A stretch of 64,000 nucleotides of DNA from Catenaria anguillulae PL171 (taxonomy: Eukaryota > Blastocladiomycota > Blastocladiomycetes > Blastocladiales > Catenariaceae): contig MCFL01000053.1 in assembly GCA_002102555.1 (NCBI GenBank), positions 62,001 through 126,000 on the forward strand. The letters are read 5' to 3'. How positions within the stretch are numbered: the first letter of the stretch is position 1; each line of letters starts with the position of its first letter. The translations under genes were made by a program, and so were the position numbers. Below are positions 1-11,577 of this stretch, piece after piece. The notes below the pieces were generated by a model. It was not told where the DNA came from and made no database searches. It was given only the letters and a program-made list of their open reading frames with translations.

Positions 1-656
1 TTCCGCACACTGGCGGTAGTGTTTGTATTCCCACCTCATGTGTTTTTCCCCACCTTTTTTCCTTCGTTTTTCGAATGTCTTGTTTTTCCTCCCTTCGCAC
101 TCGACTGTCCAACATACTACCCCGCCGCGGACGAGCGGCATTTGGACGATCTATATCTTCACAACAATTGCTTTCGACTTCCATTCCTGGACGATAGCGC
201 TTAAGTTTACAGTGTCCGGTTGCTGTGGGACCGGATCTCACAACCCAAGCACAACAGGGCAGTGCCAGCCAGCCATCATCGATCATCCATCGCCGCTCGC
301 TCTTTGTTCCACTTGACCTGCAGACAAGATCTCATGCAAGAGGCAGGCGATTCTCCAGGAGCAGCCCATGGATAATGGATAGGTAACCAGCGATCAGTGT
401 CGGTCACTGTCACTTCATACGGGAGAGTCATGGGCGGCGGAAGTTGTCGGCAGATCAAGAGATGTAGAGAGATAAAAATGAGACAGTGGGGCTGGTGAGT
501 GGCAGAGATAACATCAGGTCTCTTGATCGGACCAATCACGTCGCTTGCACGTGCGAGATAAAGTCACACTTCCCATCGTCCCGCGCAATGCATGGGGATT
601 CACACACGACGTCGGCCGTTTCCGCGAGCCACTCATGTCATGAGCAACAGAAGGCA

Positions 657-748
657 TGACTCCGTCCTCCAGCCAGCCAGCCAGCAAGGGTCGACCGGTA
701 ACCCCGCTCACAGACGCTGTGTCCCCGTCCAATCTTCAATCTTGACTC
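657..748 (+). promoter_or_regulatory. Two TGACTC sites (GCN4/CPC1-type core) upstream of ARG1
   Basis: TGACTC occurs at 657-662 and again at 743-748, about 240 and 150 bases before the ARG1 start codon. TGACTC(A) is the core bound by GCN4/CPC1-type bZIP factors that induce amino-acid synthesis genes in fungi. Its presence before an arginine gene fits general amino-acid control. The sites are six bases long, so chance occurrence is possible. Confidence 0.35.
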
Positions 749-762
749 GGATCAGCTCAGGG

Positions 763-768
763 TATAAA
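763..768 (+). promoter_or_regulatory. TATA box of the ARG1 gene
   Basis: A perfect TATAAA sits about 130 bases upstream of the ATG at 895 and 15 bases after the nearer TGACTC site. Distance and orientation fit a core promoter for the arginine gene. Confidence 0.5.
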
Positions 769-894
769 GTGCAACGACCACCCGCCGGACTCCCTCCTCT
801 CCATAAGGACCCCATCTCCATCTCATTGCATGCCTCCACCCTTTGCACTGTACTCGCACTTCTCCTTCAAGCACACCACGCCCAACCAACCACC

Positions 895-2375
895 ATGTCT
901 ACCACCGCCACAAAGTCCAAGGGCCGCGTCTGCCTCGCCTATTCCGGGGGCCTTGACACGAGCTGCATTCTCGCTTGGCTGATCGACGAGGGCTTTGAAG
1001 TGGTCGCCTTCATGGCCGACGTTGGCCAGGAGGAGGACTTTGAAGCAGCGCGCGCCAAAGCACTCAAGGTCGGCGCCAAGTCGGTCCACATTGTCGTGCG
1101 TGCATTTCAGCGGTTCGGACTTGCTCTACCATGATGCGAGACTCACGTATTCCTACCTTCAATATCAACAGGACGTTCGCGAGCAATTTGTCAAGGACAT
1201 TGTCTACCCGGCCGTGCAAGCCAACGCCACGTACGAAAATGATTACCTGCTCGGCACGTCTCTCGCGCGCCCCATCATCACACAAGCACAAATCCAAGTC
1301 GCCAAGCTCGAAAAGTGCGACTACGTCTCGCACGGGTGCACGGGCAAGGGCAACGACCAGGTCCGGTTTGAGCTCGGGTACTATGCCCTGCAGCCGTCCA
1401 TCAAGGTCATTTCGCCGTGGCGCATTCCCGCATTCTACGAGCGGTTTGCTGGCCGTCAGGCGCTCCTCGATTACGCCGCACAAAAGGGCATTCCCGTTGT
1501 CCAAACCAAGGCAAAGCCCTGGAGTACCGACGAGAACTTGTACCATATTTCGTACGAGGCAGGTATTTTGGAGGATCCGGACGTGACACCGCCTGAGGAT
1601 ATGTGGAAGTTGACAGTGGATCCCAGCAAGGCGCCCGCGGCGGGCGAGTCGATTGCAATTGACTTTGTTGATGGCATTCCCGTGCACGTGGAGAACACGA
1701 CCGACGGGACGCATGTGCCGGCTGACAAGAGCAAGGCGGATCCGCTGGGCTTGTTCCTCTACCTCAACACGTTGGGCCGCCGCAACGGTATTGGTCGGTA
1801 CGTACACGTTCTCTACCCTCTTCCCCTCCCGCTCATGATCAGGCTCACGGTTGACTGACTTGATCACACCTTGGCTTCTTACTTGCAGGCTCGATCTTGT
1901 CGAAAACCGTTTCATCGGCATCAAGTCCCGCGGCTGCTACGAGACCCCCGGCGGCACCATTCTTATCAAGGCTCATCGCGACCTTGAAGGCCTGACAATG
2001 GATCGCGAGCTGCGCAAGCTGCGCGACGAGCTATCCTTCAAGTACTCGCACCTGCTCTACAATGGCCTCTACTACACGCCGGAAACCAAGGTGATTTTGC
2101 AAACCATTGCCAGCTCGCAAGTCGGCATCTCGGGTCGCGTCCGGTTGCATTTGCGTCAGGGTACCGTCACCGTGTTGGGCCGCAAGGCCTTGCATCCCAA
2201 GACGTGCTTGTACAATGCCGAGTTGTCGAGTATGGATTCGAGTTTGTCGGCCGCGGGCGAGGATGCAGGGTGGGGATTCAATCCGCAGGATTCGGAGGGG
2301 TTCATCAAGATCTTGGCCATGCGCGTGCGGTTGTGGTCAGCACAGGAACAGGCTCGTGCGAGCGGGAAGGAGTGA
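895..2375 (+). CDS. ARG1: Argininosuccinate synthase
   Basis: Joins citrulline and aspartate at the cost of ATP, the penultimate step of arginine synthesis. Exons 895-1095, 1172-1797 and 1889-2375 give 437 residues, close to the usual 410-420. The introns (76 and 91 nt) have GT..AG ends and keep frame. The ATP-binding motif [15 protein letters not shown] lies at about residues 14-28, followed by [31 protein letters not shown] and, after intron 2, [16 protein letters not shown]. These are the hallmark blocks of the family. The start is in good context (caccATG), with a TATA box and two TGACTC sites upstream. The frame is intact throughout, so the enzyme should be functional. It is convergent with the unknown gene ending at 4109. 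Confidence 0.97.
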
Positions 2376-4108
2376 AGATGTCGATGGGCGCCATTTGTGA
2401 ATCCCCTTTCATGTAATTTAGTATACATATCCATCCAATAATGCCGAAACAGAACCAACTCTATGGCCGATGAAATCGAAGGATAAAACAGCAAGCAAAA
2501 AAAAAGAGACTGTGTGAAGCAGGTTGAGCAGCAAAACCTTGATGGGACACAAGGCCGCATGCTCGATGCAACACGGAATTAATAATATCTCCTCACTCAC
2601 TCTCAACGTTTCCTCCCACCACACACCATCCCATCGTCAACATCAATCGTCTTGTTCAACCCGCAATCACAGTATTCATGGTCCATCTTGGCTCTCTCGC
2701 TCACAAACCAGACGACTCACTGCAGCGATGATTGGCGGACCGGGATAGCAAAGCTAATTAGACAGCATACGTGGACTTTGTAGGCCCCAAAGCCGCCCCC
2801 CTCAGCCCGCCGACTGCAGTGAGCTGGAGACGTGAAAAGCAACATCCTGGATCGAGTACCAATCATAAGATATGTCACGGCAACCAACCACAGAGGCAAG
2901 TGGTGGTTCGGAACATGGTGAGCACAATGGGTGCATGGTTCCAGCCAGGTGACAGGCAATTGCTGGGACGGACCAAGGCTGTGCCTCGAATCTAACCCAT
3001 CTCCAGCTTGTGAGCGAGAGTCTTGGAGGTTAAAGCCGCCAATCGTCTTGCTCACTTGTCATGTCGGTCATCCGAAGAAGATTCTCGGTCTACACTTACA
3101 GGTATCTGAAAGTGTCGAATGGTCCAATGTGAGCGAAAACTAGATGGGAACGGGAACCAATGGACCATCATACACGATACCCAGAAACAAGGTACAACTA
3201 GATTTGTTTTGCACCAGGCTCAGAGGCAATCAGAGCAGTACCGATGAGCCCTTCAAGTTGGCAGAGTGGATGGCCGAAAGCATGCAATACCAGACCAGAT
3301 TGCCGCGGTGAATGAAAAGCAAGAGTCTGTGCTGAAACAGGAAAAGTGTGGTAGCAATACTGATGCGCGCGTATTCTTGAATCAATGGAAGGAGAGAATG
3401 TTTGCACCTCCGTTGTCATCCAGGAATACGGCATCGTTATCGTTCAGGCGAGAGGAGGTTGAATAACTGCAAAGCCAAGCGACCAGGCTGCTGGGGATGG
3501 AGGAGTGGTTTTCGGCACGTATGAGTCAGCTGAGAGCGTACATATGAGTAACGTCAAATACATTATTCATGCCCACGTTCTCGTCTCGACGCATTGAGCG
3601 TGTCTGGCATGCTGTAAATATACGTCAGCGACATGATGCTCTTGGCTGATTACGAATCAGTATTGTTGCTCTGATTGCGGATAGTCGGATGTGTCTGTCT
3701 TGCCTGAATACGGTTATACGGTTCCAATATAACGATACAGCTGCAATTTATCATCGCAGAGCTTGACTGCCAAAATCTCCAATATCTTGGGTGGACGGGT
3801 GCAGACACCCATCAGACCCACTTTTTTCGACGGTGTTGGGCTGTCGATGTGAAGCCCCCATGATGACGCGTCGAGTCTCGCATAGACATTCTCCTGCAGG
3901 CCGCCGGCCGGCGTTCCCACCGCCATAGCCAATCAGCCGAGGTATTGGCAAACTGTAATATTTTGTTCATGTGGAAAGTTATGTAGGTTGAGCAATGAGC
4001 GGCGCAAATGCGAGCGATTACTTGAGAATGCAGACACGAAGGGTCAGCGATGTATTACTACTGCCGCGACCAAGACACTGGAAGAACCATCAAGTACAAC
4101 ATCATTTT
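2376..4108. other. Intergenic region, no gene seen
   Basis: This 1.7 kb stretch lies between two convergent genes. It holds only short, stop-rich frames without the strong G/C third-position bias of the neighbours. No repeat, RNA gene or transposon end was recognised. Confidence 0.55.
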
Positions 4109-5281
4109 TCACTGAGAAGCTCCGGTCCCTTTTTGCCTGTCACTCGTAATTGCCTCACCAACCGGCGTGACAACGACCACATCCCCAGCCGCAACGCCAT
4201 TCTCTGACCACGAGCGCCTGACCGGCAACATGGCCCGATTCCCGTTGGTGTCCTCCATTTCAACAAAAAACTTGGTTGACCGGCTCTGCACAACGCCACC
4301 AAGCAACCCAAACACGTTTGCAATCATGCGGTCCGGGCGAATCCACTCAATCGACTTCACACGCCCGTCGCTTGACTTGACGACCAACGGCAACAACGCG
4401 CCCGCACGCTTCCCTGGCTTACCCTGCGCGCCGTCATCGAGCCACAGCCACACGTCGACTTGGCCACCTTGAACATCGTGAGGTACACAACGCGAGTCAA
4501 TGAGCTTGATCAATGACTGGCTTAATTGATATGCGGTGAGGGGACGGTGGTGCCCGAGGTACAGGGCATCTGTGCTTGGTGTTCGCGGGACCAAGAGCCA
4601 AAGTCCGACGCCAGTCGTCTCGCCAAGTTGAGGAGCGAGGGAAGCAAGAGTTGTGCTTGGAGAGACGACCATGGTGGTACTCGAGGCTGATTGTGCTGTT
4701 TTCGACCAAATGCCAGGGCCCGAGTGGCCTTGGACGGACGCGATACCGCGCAAGATGTGGAGGCACACAGTGAGTGGGCGTTCTTTGTACGTTGAAAGTT
4801 GGGAAGATTGTAACGATCCGACTGAGCGCTTCATGCTGTCCGCGGGCGTCATGGTCAACTGGAATGCCATGGCCTGAGCAGCTGGTGCTCGTTCCTCACG
4901 CTCGCGAATCTTGCGAGGCTGTCATATGTAGATTGATCGAAATTAGCACATGTTCAAGGAATCTCAGTGTGGGCTTGTTCAATGTCATACATTGGAAGGC
5001 GGCATTGGGCGGTAGCCCTCCGCGCATTCTTCGCCATAGGTTTTCCGCAACTCGCGATACTGCAGCCAACGATCGCGGTACCACTTGTCCGCCTTGTAAT
5101 CAACGATAATGTCTACCAGAGCATCGGATCGGCCTTCGGCGCGCTCTTGAAGATATCGCGGGATCGTGTATTTTTCCTTTCGGATGCCGTGAGCGGCGGG
5201 CGGGGCCGGTGGGCGTGGGTCGTTGGCGACGGCGACAATGGGCTTCCGAGGGATAGCGGAGTCGTTTTCCGGTGACAGCAT
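4109..5281 (-). CDS. Unknown protein, short member of a tandem pair
   Basis: Function unknown. I join exon 5281-4991 to exon 4918-4109 across a 72-nt GT..AG intron, giving 366 residues in one frame. The C-terminal 200 residues are clearly related to the next gene (5704-8189). Shared blocks include HILRGI followed by GPGIWS, a leucine/tryptophan strand ending in PR, WLWL(D/E)D, KFFV, and NGVxAGDVVVV near the end. The first exon carries SDALVDIIVDYKA, matching SDELVDIVIDETA in the neighbour, also shortly before an intron. The pair is therefore related over most of this gene, not only the last exon. The NG-x-x-GD-V-V-V block recalls the end of B3-type DNA-binding domains, but that is weak. Upstream exons cannot be excluded. 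Confidence 0.7.
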
Positions 5282-5703
5282 GTTGATTTCGTCTATCGGG
5301 TTGATGCAACAAGTTCCAGCAAAGATTCATGCGCATAAGGGGCAATATACATATCCTACAATTCACGCTTGCGGAGGACCAGTCCGTGTGATGTGTCATG
5401 GATGCGATGGGGTGCGGACATATGCCAATCACGAAGCACGTGTGGGTTTCTTCTGATTGACATTCGATGCGCTTGACAGTGCAACGAAAGTTGGAGCTGC
5501 CTCCGCAGGCTGCTGGTTTTTGTCCATGGGTACTCAATTTACCACCAAAAACTCCAGCTGGACAACGTATCGCCCAGCGATATCCCACAGACGCAGCAGC
5601 GCGGCACTTGGCCCATTGAGGCGGGCAAAGCAATGCTCGGTCAAGAAGCTTGCATTGAAGATTTGGTTTATGTATATGCAGCGGATCGGCAGTCTGGACA
5701 TGT

Positions 5704-8189
5704 TCACTTACTCTGAGCCGCCGCCAGCTTCTTTCGCAACTTTTTGCGTTGAGTCTTGGACAGTCCATCCATGTTTACTGATCCCGTCCCAGCTGCCAGC
5801 CCGGGACCTGCTGGTGGGGCAGCCGCAGCCTGAACCGGCGGTGGAATCCGAGGCAGCGGTGGCAGGCGCGGCAGCCCGTCTGCAGCCGGTGCTGTCGCCA
5901 CGGCTATTGCCACCATTGTTTCTGGTGCCGGCTCCATGCCCATCAACCCGTCCATGACCTCATCCACCTCCATCTCCGTGACCTCTGCGTTGCCCTGCTC
6001 GACCCCTCCCACTGATACCAGCTTGGCCGGGCCAGCCACCGACGGCGCTGGATGCACTACAACCACATCCCCGGCGCCCACGCCGTTCTTCTCCCACGAC
6101 TGCCGCACAAGCAACATTGGGTACTCGATCTGTTCGCGGTCTGCGCTCGCCACCTCGCGCCGCACGAAAAACTTTGTCGCGGGCATACCAACGGCCACTC
6201 CAATGCGCGAATAATTGTTGACAACGACTCGCTTCCCTTCAAGATACGCAACGTTGACGGTCCGATACTCATCCTTGCCCTTGGCGTCGGCCGCGGGTGC
6301 ACGCATTTTGATGAACACGGGAAACACGAGGCCATTGACCCATCGCGCATCCGTTACGCTCGGCACACGCGCTACGTCGTCTTCAAGCCACAGCCACATG
6401 TGGCCGCCCGTGGCCGCAATGTGTGCGGCGAGTAAAGCATTGGCCTTGATGAGCGTGTTGACCCTTGACTCGAGCTGTGCGCTGGTGAGTGGTTTGCTGT
6501 GGGCGAAGTACAGGGCCGTGGGCGTGCTTGACGCTCGCGGCAAAAGGAGCCAGAGGCGGCCAGCGGGATCGGGGTTGGTGTCGACACCTGGGTTGCTGGT
6601 CTTTGGGAGGATGCAACGTTGGTTGAGCAGGGACTTGAGTTTGGACGAGCAAGGGCAATTTGTGACCCATTCAAGTGTGAAGGTTGATTGAGACGCAGCC
6701 GTCGACCAAATGCCTGGACCCGTGTGGTGCTGAAGTGCCGAGATGCCACGAAGGATGTGGATGCGGACGGTTGATGGGATAGGAAAAGTGGATGACGTTG
6801 ATGTCTGAAGGAGCGCTTGGGCGGCGATTGGAGGTGGTCGGGCTGAGGGTCGTGGAGGAAGTGTTGAGGGTAGAGATGTGGAAGAACCGGCTGATTTTGT
6901 CGCACCAGGTGAGATAGATTCGGGGGAAAGCTTTCGGCGCTTGTTTTGCCGAAGTGGGAGATCGAGCACAGGTGAACGAGTCGCCTCGCGTGCTGTTGCT
7001 GACTTTGGTGGCTGAGGACGCTGATGTGTGGGCGGCTTTGGACGTTGGTGCTGTGGTGGTGGTGGCGGCGGGGGTGGCACGTCCGAATACTCTTCCCATT
7101 CCATCCCTGGGTGGTACAGTGATGGAGGAAGGCCAAGATGTTGGTGATAGTACCCCTGTGGACATCAAACAACGGTTGGCGCGTTAGTCAACACATGCGA
7201 ATCTATATGCGCCGAGAGAAGCCAAAGCCATTCATTGGCTCGTGTACCGCTTGATGATGAGGTGGGGGTGCGTAACCCGAATGATAGGGATAGGAGGGCC
7301 AAGTCACCGCTGCATAAGGGTCGTAGCCAAATCCATACTCTCCAAAATACCCCGCTTGCTCCGCCTCGACCTGCAAAACTGCTGTTTCGTCGATAACAAT
7401 ATCCACTAATTCGTCCGACGGGTGATCCGGCTGAACTCGCACATGCTTTGGTGCGACATACACGGATGAAAGCGGTGCAAAAGCAGCCCGCGGCGGCGGA
7501 GGGAGATGACGATACCGACTCGGTGTGAACAAGACCGAGCGACTCGGATGGACTGGAGAAGTTTGTGGTGACGGCGACAAGGGAGGCATGAGGGGCGGAG
7601 ACGTTGCGCGAAGCGGGGATGGCGACGGGGAAGACGAATGCTGAGGTAATGATTGATTGTCGTTACAAGATAGCGGGTCGCTGCCCGCACTTACTTCATC
7701 ACTATCATCGCTCGCACTCTCGTCGTCATCGCTGACAAGGATCGTGACAGGCTCCCGCGGCCGATCGCTTATCCGAACCTCATTCGGCGCCGAGACACCA
7801 AGGCGAGAAATGATGCGTGGCCGGTAAAACTCGGTCCAAGCGCGCTCGCTCGCCAAGTCGGCAGGCGGCTGCAAAGTCAACAGCCATTGTGCAATCTTGG
7901 GCTCTGCATGGGCGAGCACCGCCTGGAAGCGCACAGAGTGTGGAACCCGAATGACATTACAAGCATGGTCGTATGTATCGAGCCACGAGGACGGTTGGCA
8001 GTCCACATTGAGCTTGGGAATTGGTAGTCGGGCAGCCAAGCGAAGTGCCAGAGATTGGTCCAGCGGTGTTGGGTGCCTGGGTTGATGGCGGTGCTCCTGG
8101 TTCTGCGGATCCATGGTCGAGCTCAGATTACCGTGAGAAGACATTGATTTCGAGCGATTGCGCACAGTTTCGTCAGAATGCATAGGCAC
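5704..8189 (-). CDS. Unknown protein with Gag-capsid-like N-terminus, long tandem paralogue
   Basis: Exons 8189-7248 and 7155-5704, joined by a 92-nt intron that keeps frame, give about 797 residues. Residues about 45-135 look like a retroelement Gag capsid segment: a P-x-x-N start, then SWLDTYDHACNVI, a helical stretch with AQWLL, and AWTEFYRPRIISRLG. A Ser/Asp-rich linker, Pro-rich stretches and SDELVDIVIDETA follow. After a run of eight prolines comes the domain shared with the gene at 4109-5281 (HILRGI, GPGIWS, WLWLEDD, NGVGAGDVVVV). The C-terminus is basic (KTQRKKLRKKL) and another basic run (NKRRK) precedes the shared domain, suggesting a nuclear protein. No reverse transcriptase, protease or terminal repeat is nearby. 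The frame is intact over the whole length, so this looks like a host gene. Role unknown. Confidence 0.7.
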
Positions 8190-8450
8190 AAATGGACTTC
8201 CATAGCGTCACTTGCTCCATTTTTTGTTGTCCTCGCTGTTTGCACTTTTTCTCATGAAGAGATGATGGGTCGTCGATCTGTCGCGAGCAAGACCCAGCTG
8301 TCTGTTGCATCCGAGTGCGCAAGAAAGACACAAAACACCAAGAGCAAGGGTAAAGAATTCCCGGCAGAGCACACCAAAACGCAAGAGGGTATTCGATACA
8401 AGAGTTACACCCACATCCGGTACTATGTAGCTTCATCACGCGGAAATCAC

Positions 8451-10195
8451 TCACAACGTCGTCATTCCCACGCCAACGACAACCGCAAACGCCATCCTGC
8501 TCGCAAACTCAACAGCCTTTCCGCCAACCTCTCCACCCGAACCACTCGTCTCACCCACCTCAAATCCAGTCACTTGATTCAACTTCGGCACTCGCCCATT
8601 GCTCATGACCCACGCGCTGGGCACCCGCTCATCCTTGCCAATATCGTGCGGCATGATCCACGCCTCCTTTCTGTCCGTTGTAACTTGTCGAGAATCTTGT
8701 TAACGCGATCACACGCCGCCTGTGCGTCGGCGGGCGAAATACCCATGGGTGCGAGCTTGGCCGCGGGGAGCGGCGTGCATCGGTGCAGCGGGTCGGTGTG
8801 TGTAAAGTTGAAAATGCGCAGGTCAACGGTGGAGGTTGGAGGCGAATGGAGTTGGCGGCGTTGGAGAGCCGGGCCGGTGGCGGCCGTCGGAGGGGTTTGG
8901 TTCGGGGAGGGCGTGGGTGTGGATGCGGCCGAGGAGGAGCCGCTGGCGGGTTGCTGAGCGTCTTGGTAGTCGTAGCACATGGTGCGATACACGTCGCCAC
9001 GACGCCAACCGGGTCTTGCCACGGAGGAATCGGGGTGCTGGTGTTGAAAGCAAGAGAACAAAGTGAGATTGCTGGACATGAACAAAGACTGGGATGAAAG
9101 GGGAGCCGACGTACTTGAGCGTGACTTGGCCAACGCCGCCTGGAGTGTGCATGCCCGAGTAGTCCCAGTACAACCTACCCGTGTCAGCGTATTGGCGTCG
9201 GTACCAAACCTAAGCATGCACCGCAAACCAAGGCAATACAAAAAAATGTTAGCGTTAATGAGCCCTTGAGAAATGCTCGTAAATCGAACCTGATCCACGT
9301 GCGCATGGTGCAAAAAGAACGCCGGATCATTCACCGAGTACATCAAGCCGACCATTTGTCCACCGATTGCCGAATGCACATCTGCATGCTGCCCATTCTC
9401 GTACGTGCCGGCGAAATCCGAAAACGCCGCGTCGCCCAGAATGAGTTGCGTCATGGCCCGCGGGTCGACAAAGGTCGGCGATGTGTTGAGCGCACGCATC
9501 AGGCATCGGCCCTCGGAGGAGATCCAGCCGCGGAAGGGACCCGATGTGACGCAGCCTTGGGCTTCGCCGATGAAGCGTGGGTGGGATGGGTCAAAGACGC
9601 TAGGATCAAGGGTGATGCGATGTGAGGGATGCGAAAGGAAGAGTGAGGTAGGTGTATCAGATTCGTACGAGTAGCTTTGGAAAGGGTCAAAGTAGGGCAA
9701 TCCGGAGAGGGCCGGGCCAGTGATGGCAAGCAGTTCGGTTTCGAGTTGATAAATGAATCGACGGTGCCAAGCGAGAAACAGGACGCCGCTATTACAAGCA
9801 TGAATCAGAAGAGTCGGTGAGTTTCCTGGAACGAGCAAATGAGAGGAAATTGCCAACAATGCACAAACCCATGCGCTTGCTGAGTCCACTGCTGATGAAT
9901 GGCCACGTATTGCGTAATGCGGCCTGTGCGCTTGAGCTCATTCATGCCGCGCGTGTAGGCGGCAAACTCGTTGTCCGAGAGGTCACTGTTGAAACGAAGG
10001 GCTCGAAGATGAGATTGGCATCCAGAGACGACAAGGCTGGATGAAGGCATGTGATGATAGTAAGTACCGAATCTCTTTGCGGAGACGCGGCGAGACACAG
10101 GTCGGGGCAACGGCATGTGCTACAGGGATCGGTATGAGCACCGCGGCGAGGGCAACGACAAGCAGACAAACAAGCAGACGTGAGCGAAGAGCCAT
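8451..10195 (-). CDS. Secreted tyrosinase (type-3 copper phenol oxidase)
   Basis: Oxidises phenols to quinones, the entry step to melanin. The start at 10195 gives a clear signal peptide (MALRSRLLVCLLVVALAAVL). CuA ligands lie in AIHQQWTQQAH and, after an intron, FLAWHRRF. CuB ligands lie in HADVH and NDPAFFLHHAHVDQ, followed by VWYRRQYAD. Introns are short; the first is 10067-9986 (82 nt) and the second splits the CuA region. The C-terminal part carries VYRTMCYDYQD. Near 8675 the frame changes by what looks like one missing base: from KILDKLQRT it continues as EAWIMPHDIGKD and ends at 8451 with a hydrophobic tail (RMAFAVVVGVG). That tail may act as a membrane or lipid anchor. A TATA box lies about 100 bases upstream. 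Confidence 0.9.
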
Positions 10196-10296
10196 GATAA
10201 AGTCGTGAGGCGTTGGGGGAACTGGGCAAGTGTTGGCGTGAGGAGAGCCAACCAACATGGGGGATGCGCCGTGAGGCCAAGGGGCTCGCGCTAGGA

Positions 10297-10302
10297 TTTA
10301 TA
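10297..10302 (-). promoter_or_regulatory. TATA box of the tyrosinase gene
   Basis: TATAAA read on the minus strand, about 100 bases upstream of the tyrosinase start codon at 10195. Position and orientation fit a core promoter. Confidence 0.45.
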
Positions 10303-10938
10303 TGAGCCCATCCTCGGGTGGCCGGTGGCCAGCAGGTGGAAAACCCGCGCATGGGCCGCCCAAACGTCTCATATGGTGCGCAGCAACACGTCTTGAGAAA
10401 GAAGACGCAAAATGTAGAGTCGGTCGGGAGCCCCTTACGCGTGCTACTATGCGGTCAAGATTTCGGCCATGGCCGGCTGCCGAGCTGGCGACTTCGTTGG
10501 CGGTCTGGGATCGATGGCGAACGGATCCCAAGAGGGAAAGTGGATTCAAGAGCAAGATGCATGCTGAAGTTGATTGCGCTGCGTTTCCATGTTGAACGGT
10601 GATTGCGAGCATTTCATGGGATGCAGAGTCTGCAGGGCGGCTGGCGGTAGAGTTGCAATTGGTGCAAGTTGGTGCAAGCTGGCTCCAATTTGCTCAAACG
10701 ATTCATATGAACATAACAGCAAACGGCGATTGTGGGCCATTCCCGTCGACTTGTTTTGAGTTGACACTGAGGCATACATCGTCATGGACCACTGCATCTT
10801 TCCAACCTTGGATCATGTTGGCAGCATCCGTGCGGCGCAGAGACCCAGTCGAGGGACCACAACGAGAAGAAAGAACTATGGAGTGTATATGAAGAAAGGA
10901 CTACCGACACCGCCTCTGTGACCGAGTCACCAGGCAAA
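10303..10938. other. Intergenic region, no gene seen
   Basis: Upstream flank of the tyrosinase and downstream flank of uS7m. Only short open frames without codon bias; no RNA gene or repeat recognised. Confidence 0.5.
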
Positions 10939-11577
10939 TCAAATGTTCATCTTGATGTTGACATTGACCCGGTTCGCCAATGCCAGCTTGTACAGAGCAT
11001 CCTTGCGCTTAATCGCCTCACTTGTCCCCTCGAGCACGGCCACAATCTCATTAGCCAGCCGCTTGGCAAACTCCTTCTCGTGCCTCTTCTTTGCTGCCTC
11101 CAACATCCACACAATGGCCCTGCGGTTGCGCTGCCGCTCATCCAACGCCTTGGGAATCTGCAACACCTTGGTGCCACGCTTGAACGCCTTGGTCTCGAGC
11201 AGTGGCGCCGCACGAGCAACGGCCTCGGCAAACATGGCGGGCGGGTCCATACCCTGCGGAAGCGTGGATCCGGGCTTGGCGGCCATGGCACGCACATGGT
11301 CGAGCGAGTCGGTCAGCATGCGGTGTGCTTGTGCCTTTTTCCCGTCGCGCATGATGAGGTTGGTAGCTTGCGCCAGGAGGGCATCAGTGCGCAGCAGGTG
11401 TGGGTGGGTCTCTGCGTGGCGCTGGTGCAGGTCGAGGGCCTTGCGGGTGGGCGACTTGACGAGGCCACGCATGTAGGTGCGGGCAGGGGCGGCGGTGAGT
11501 GCAGCTGGGGCGGGGGCCGCAGCCAAAGCCAAGGATGGGAGGCGGGGTGTGATGGCTGCGGAAAGTGATCGAAACAT
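10939..11577 (-). CDS. Mitochondrial ribosomal protein uS7m
   Basis: Bacterial-type S7, which binds the 3' domain of the small-subunit rRNA and helps build the head of the mitoribosome. It is an intact single exon of about 212 residues from the ATG at 11577; a second in-frame ATG lies at 11589. The first 35-40 residues are Arg/Ala-rich without acidic residues, a typical mitochondrial presequence. Conserved S7 blocks follow: NLIMRDGKKAQAHRML, KAFKRGTKVLQIPKALDERQR, RRAIVWMLEAAKKR, FAKRLANEIVAVLEGTSEAI and the C-terminal KRKDALYKLALANR. It is divergent from the uS13m gene, with about 237 bases between the start codons. Confidence 0.95.
   Translation of the reverse strand: MFRSLSAAITPRLPSLALAAAPAPAALTAAPARTYMRGLVKSPTRKALDLHQRHAETHPHLLRTDALLAQATNLIMRDGKKAQAHRMLTDSLDHVRAMAAKPGSTLPQGMDPPAMFAEAVARAAPLLETKAFKRGTKVLQIPKALDERQRNRRAIVWMLEAAKKRHEKEFAKRLANEIVAVLEGTSEAIKRKDALYKLALANRVNVNIKMNI

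Larger units (their letters stand above)
1..894. other. Left-edge region and 5' flank of ARG1, no gene seen
   Basis: Only short open frames with poor codon bias are present. The last part is the upstream region of the arginine gene, with a TATA element and two TGACTC sites listed separately. There is also a CACGTG palindrome at 548-553. No coding or RNA gene can be supported. Confidence 0.6.

Noticed and set aside
7203-7247. Stop codon at 7203 as the end of a separate Gag-like gene
   Set aside because: A GT donor at 7247 and an AG acceptor at 7156 join the two coding stretches in phase (..PPPHHQA|GYYHQHLG..), so one longer gene is more likely.
7780-8189. Retrotransposon copy at the Gag-like segment
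   Set aside because: No polymerase, protease, integrase or terminal repeats are visible. The frame is intact, contains an intron and continues into a domain shared with the neighbour. I treat it as a host gene with a Gag-like domain.
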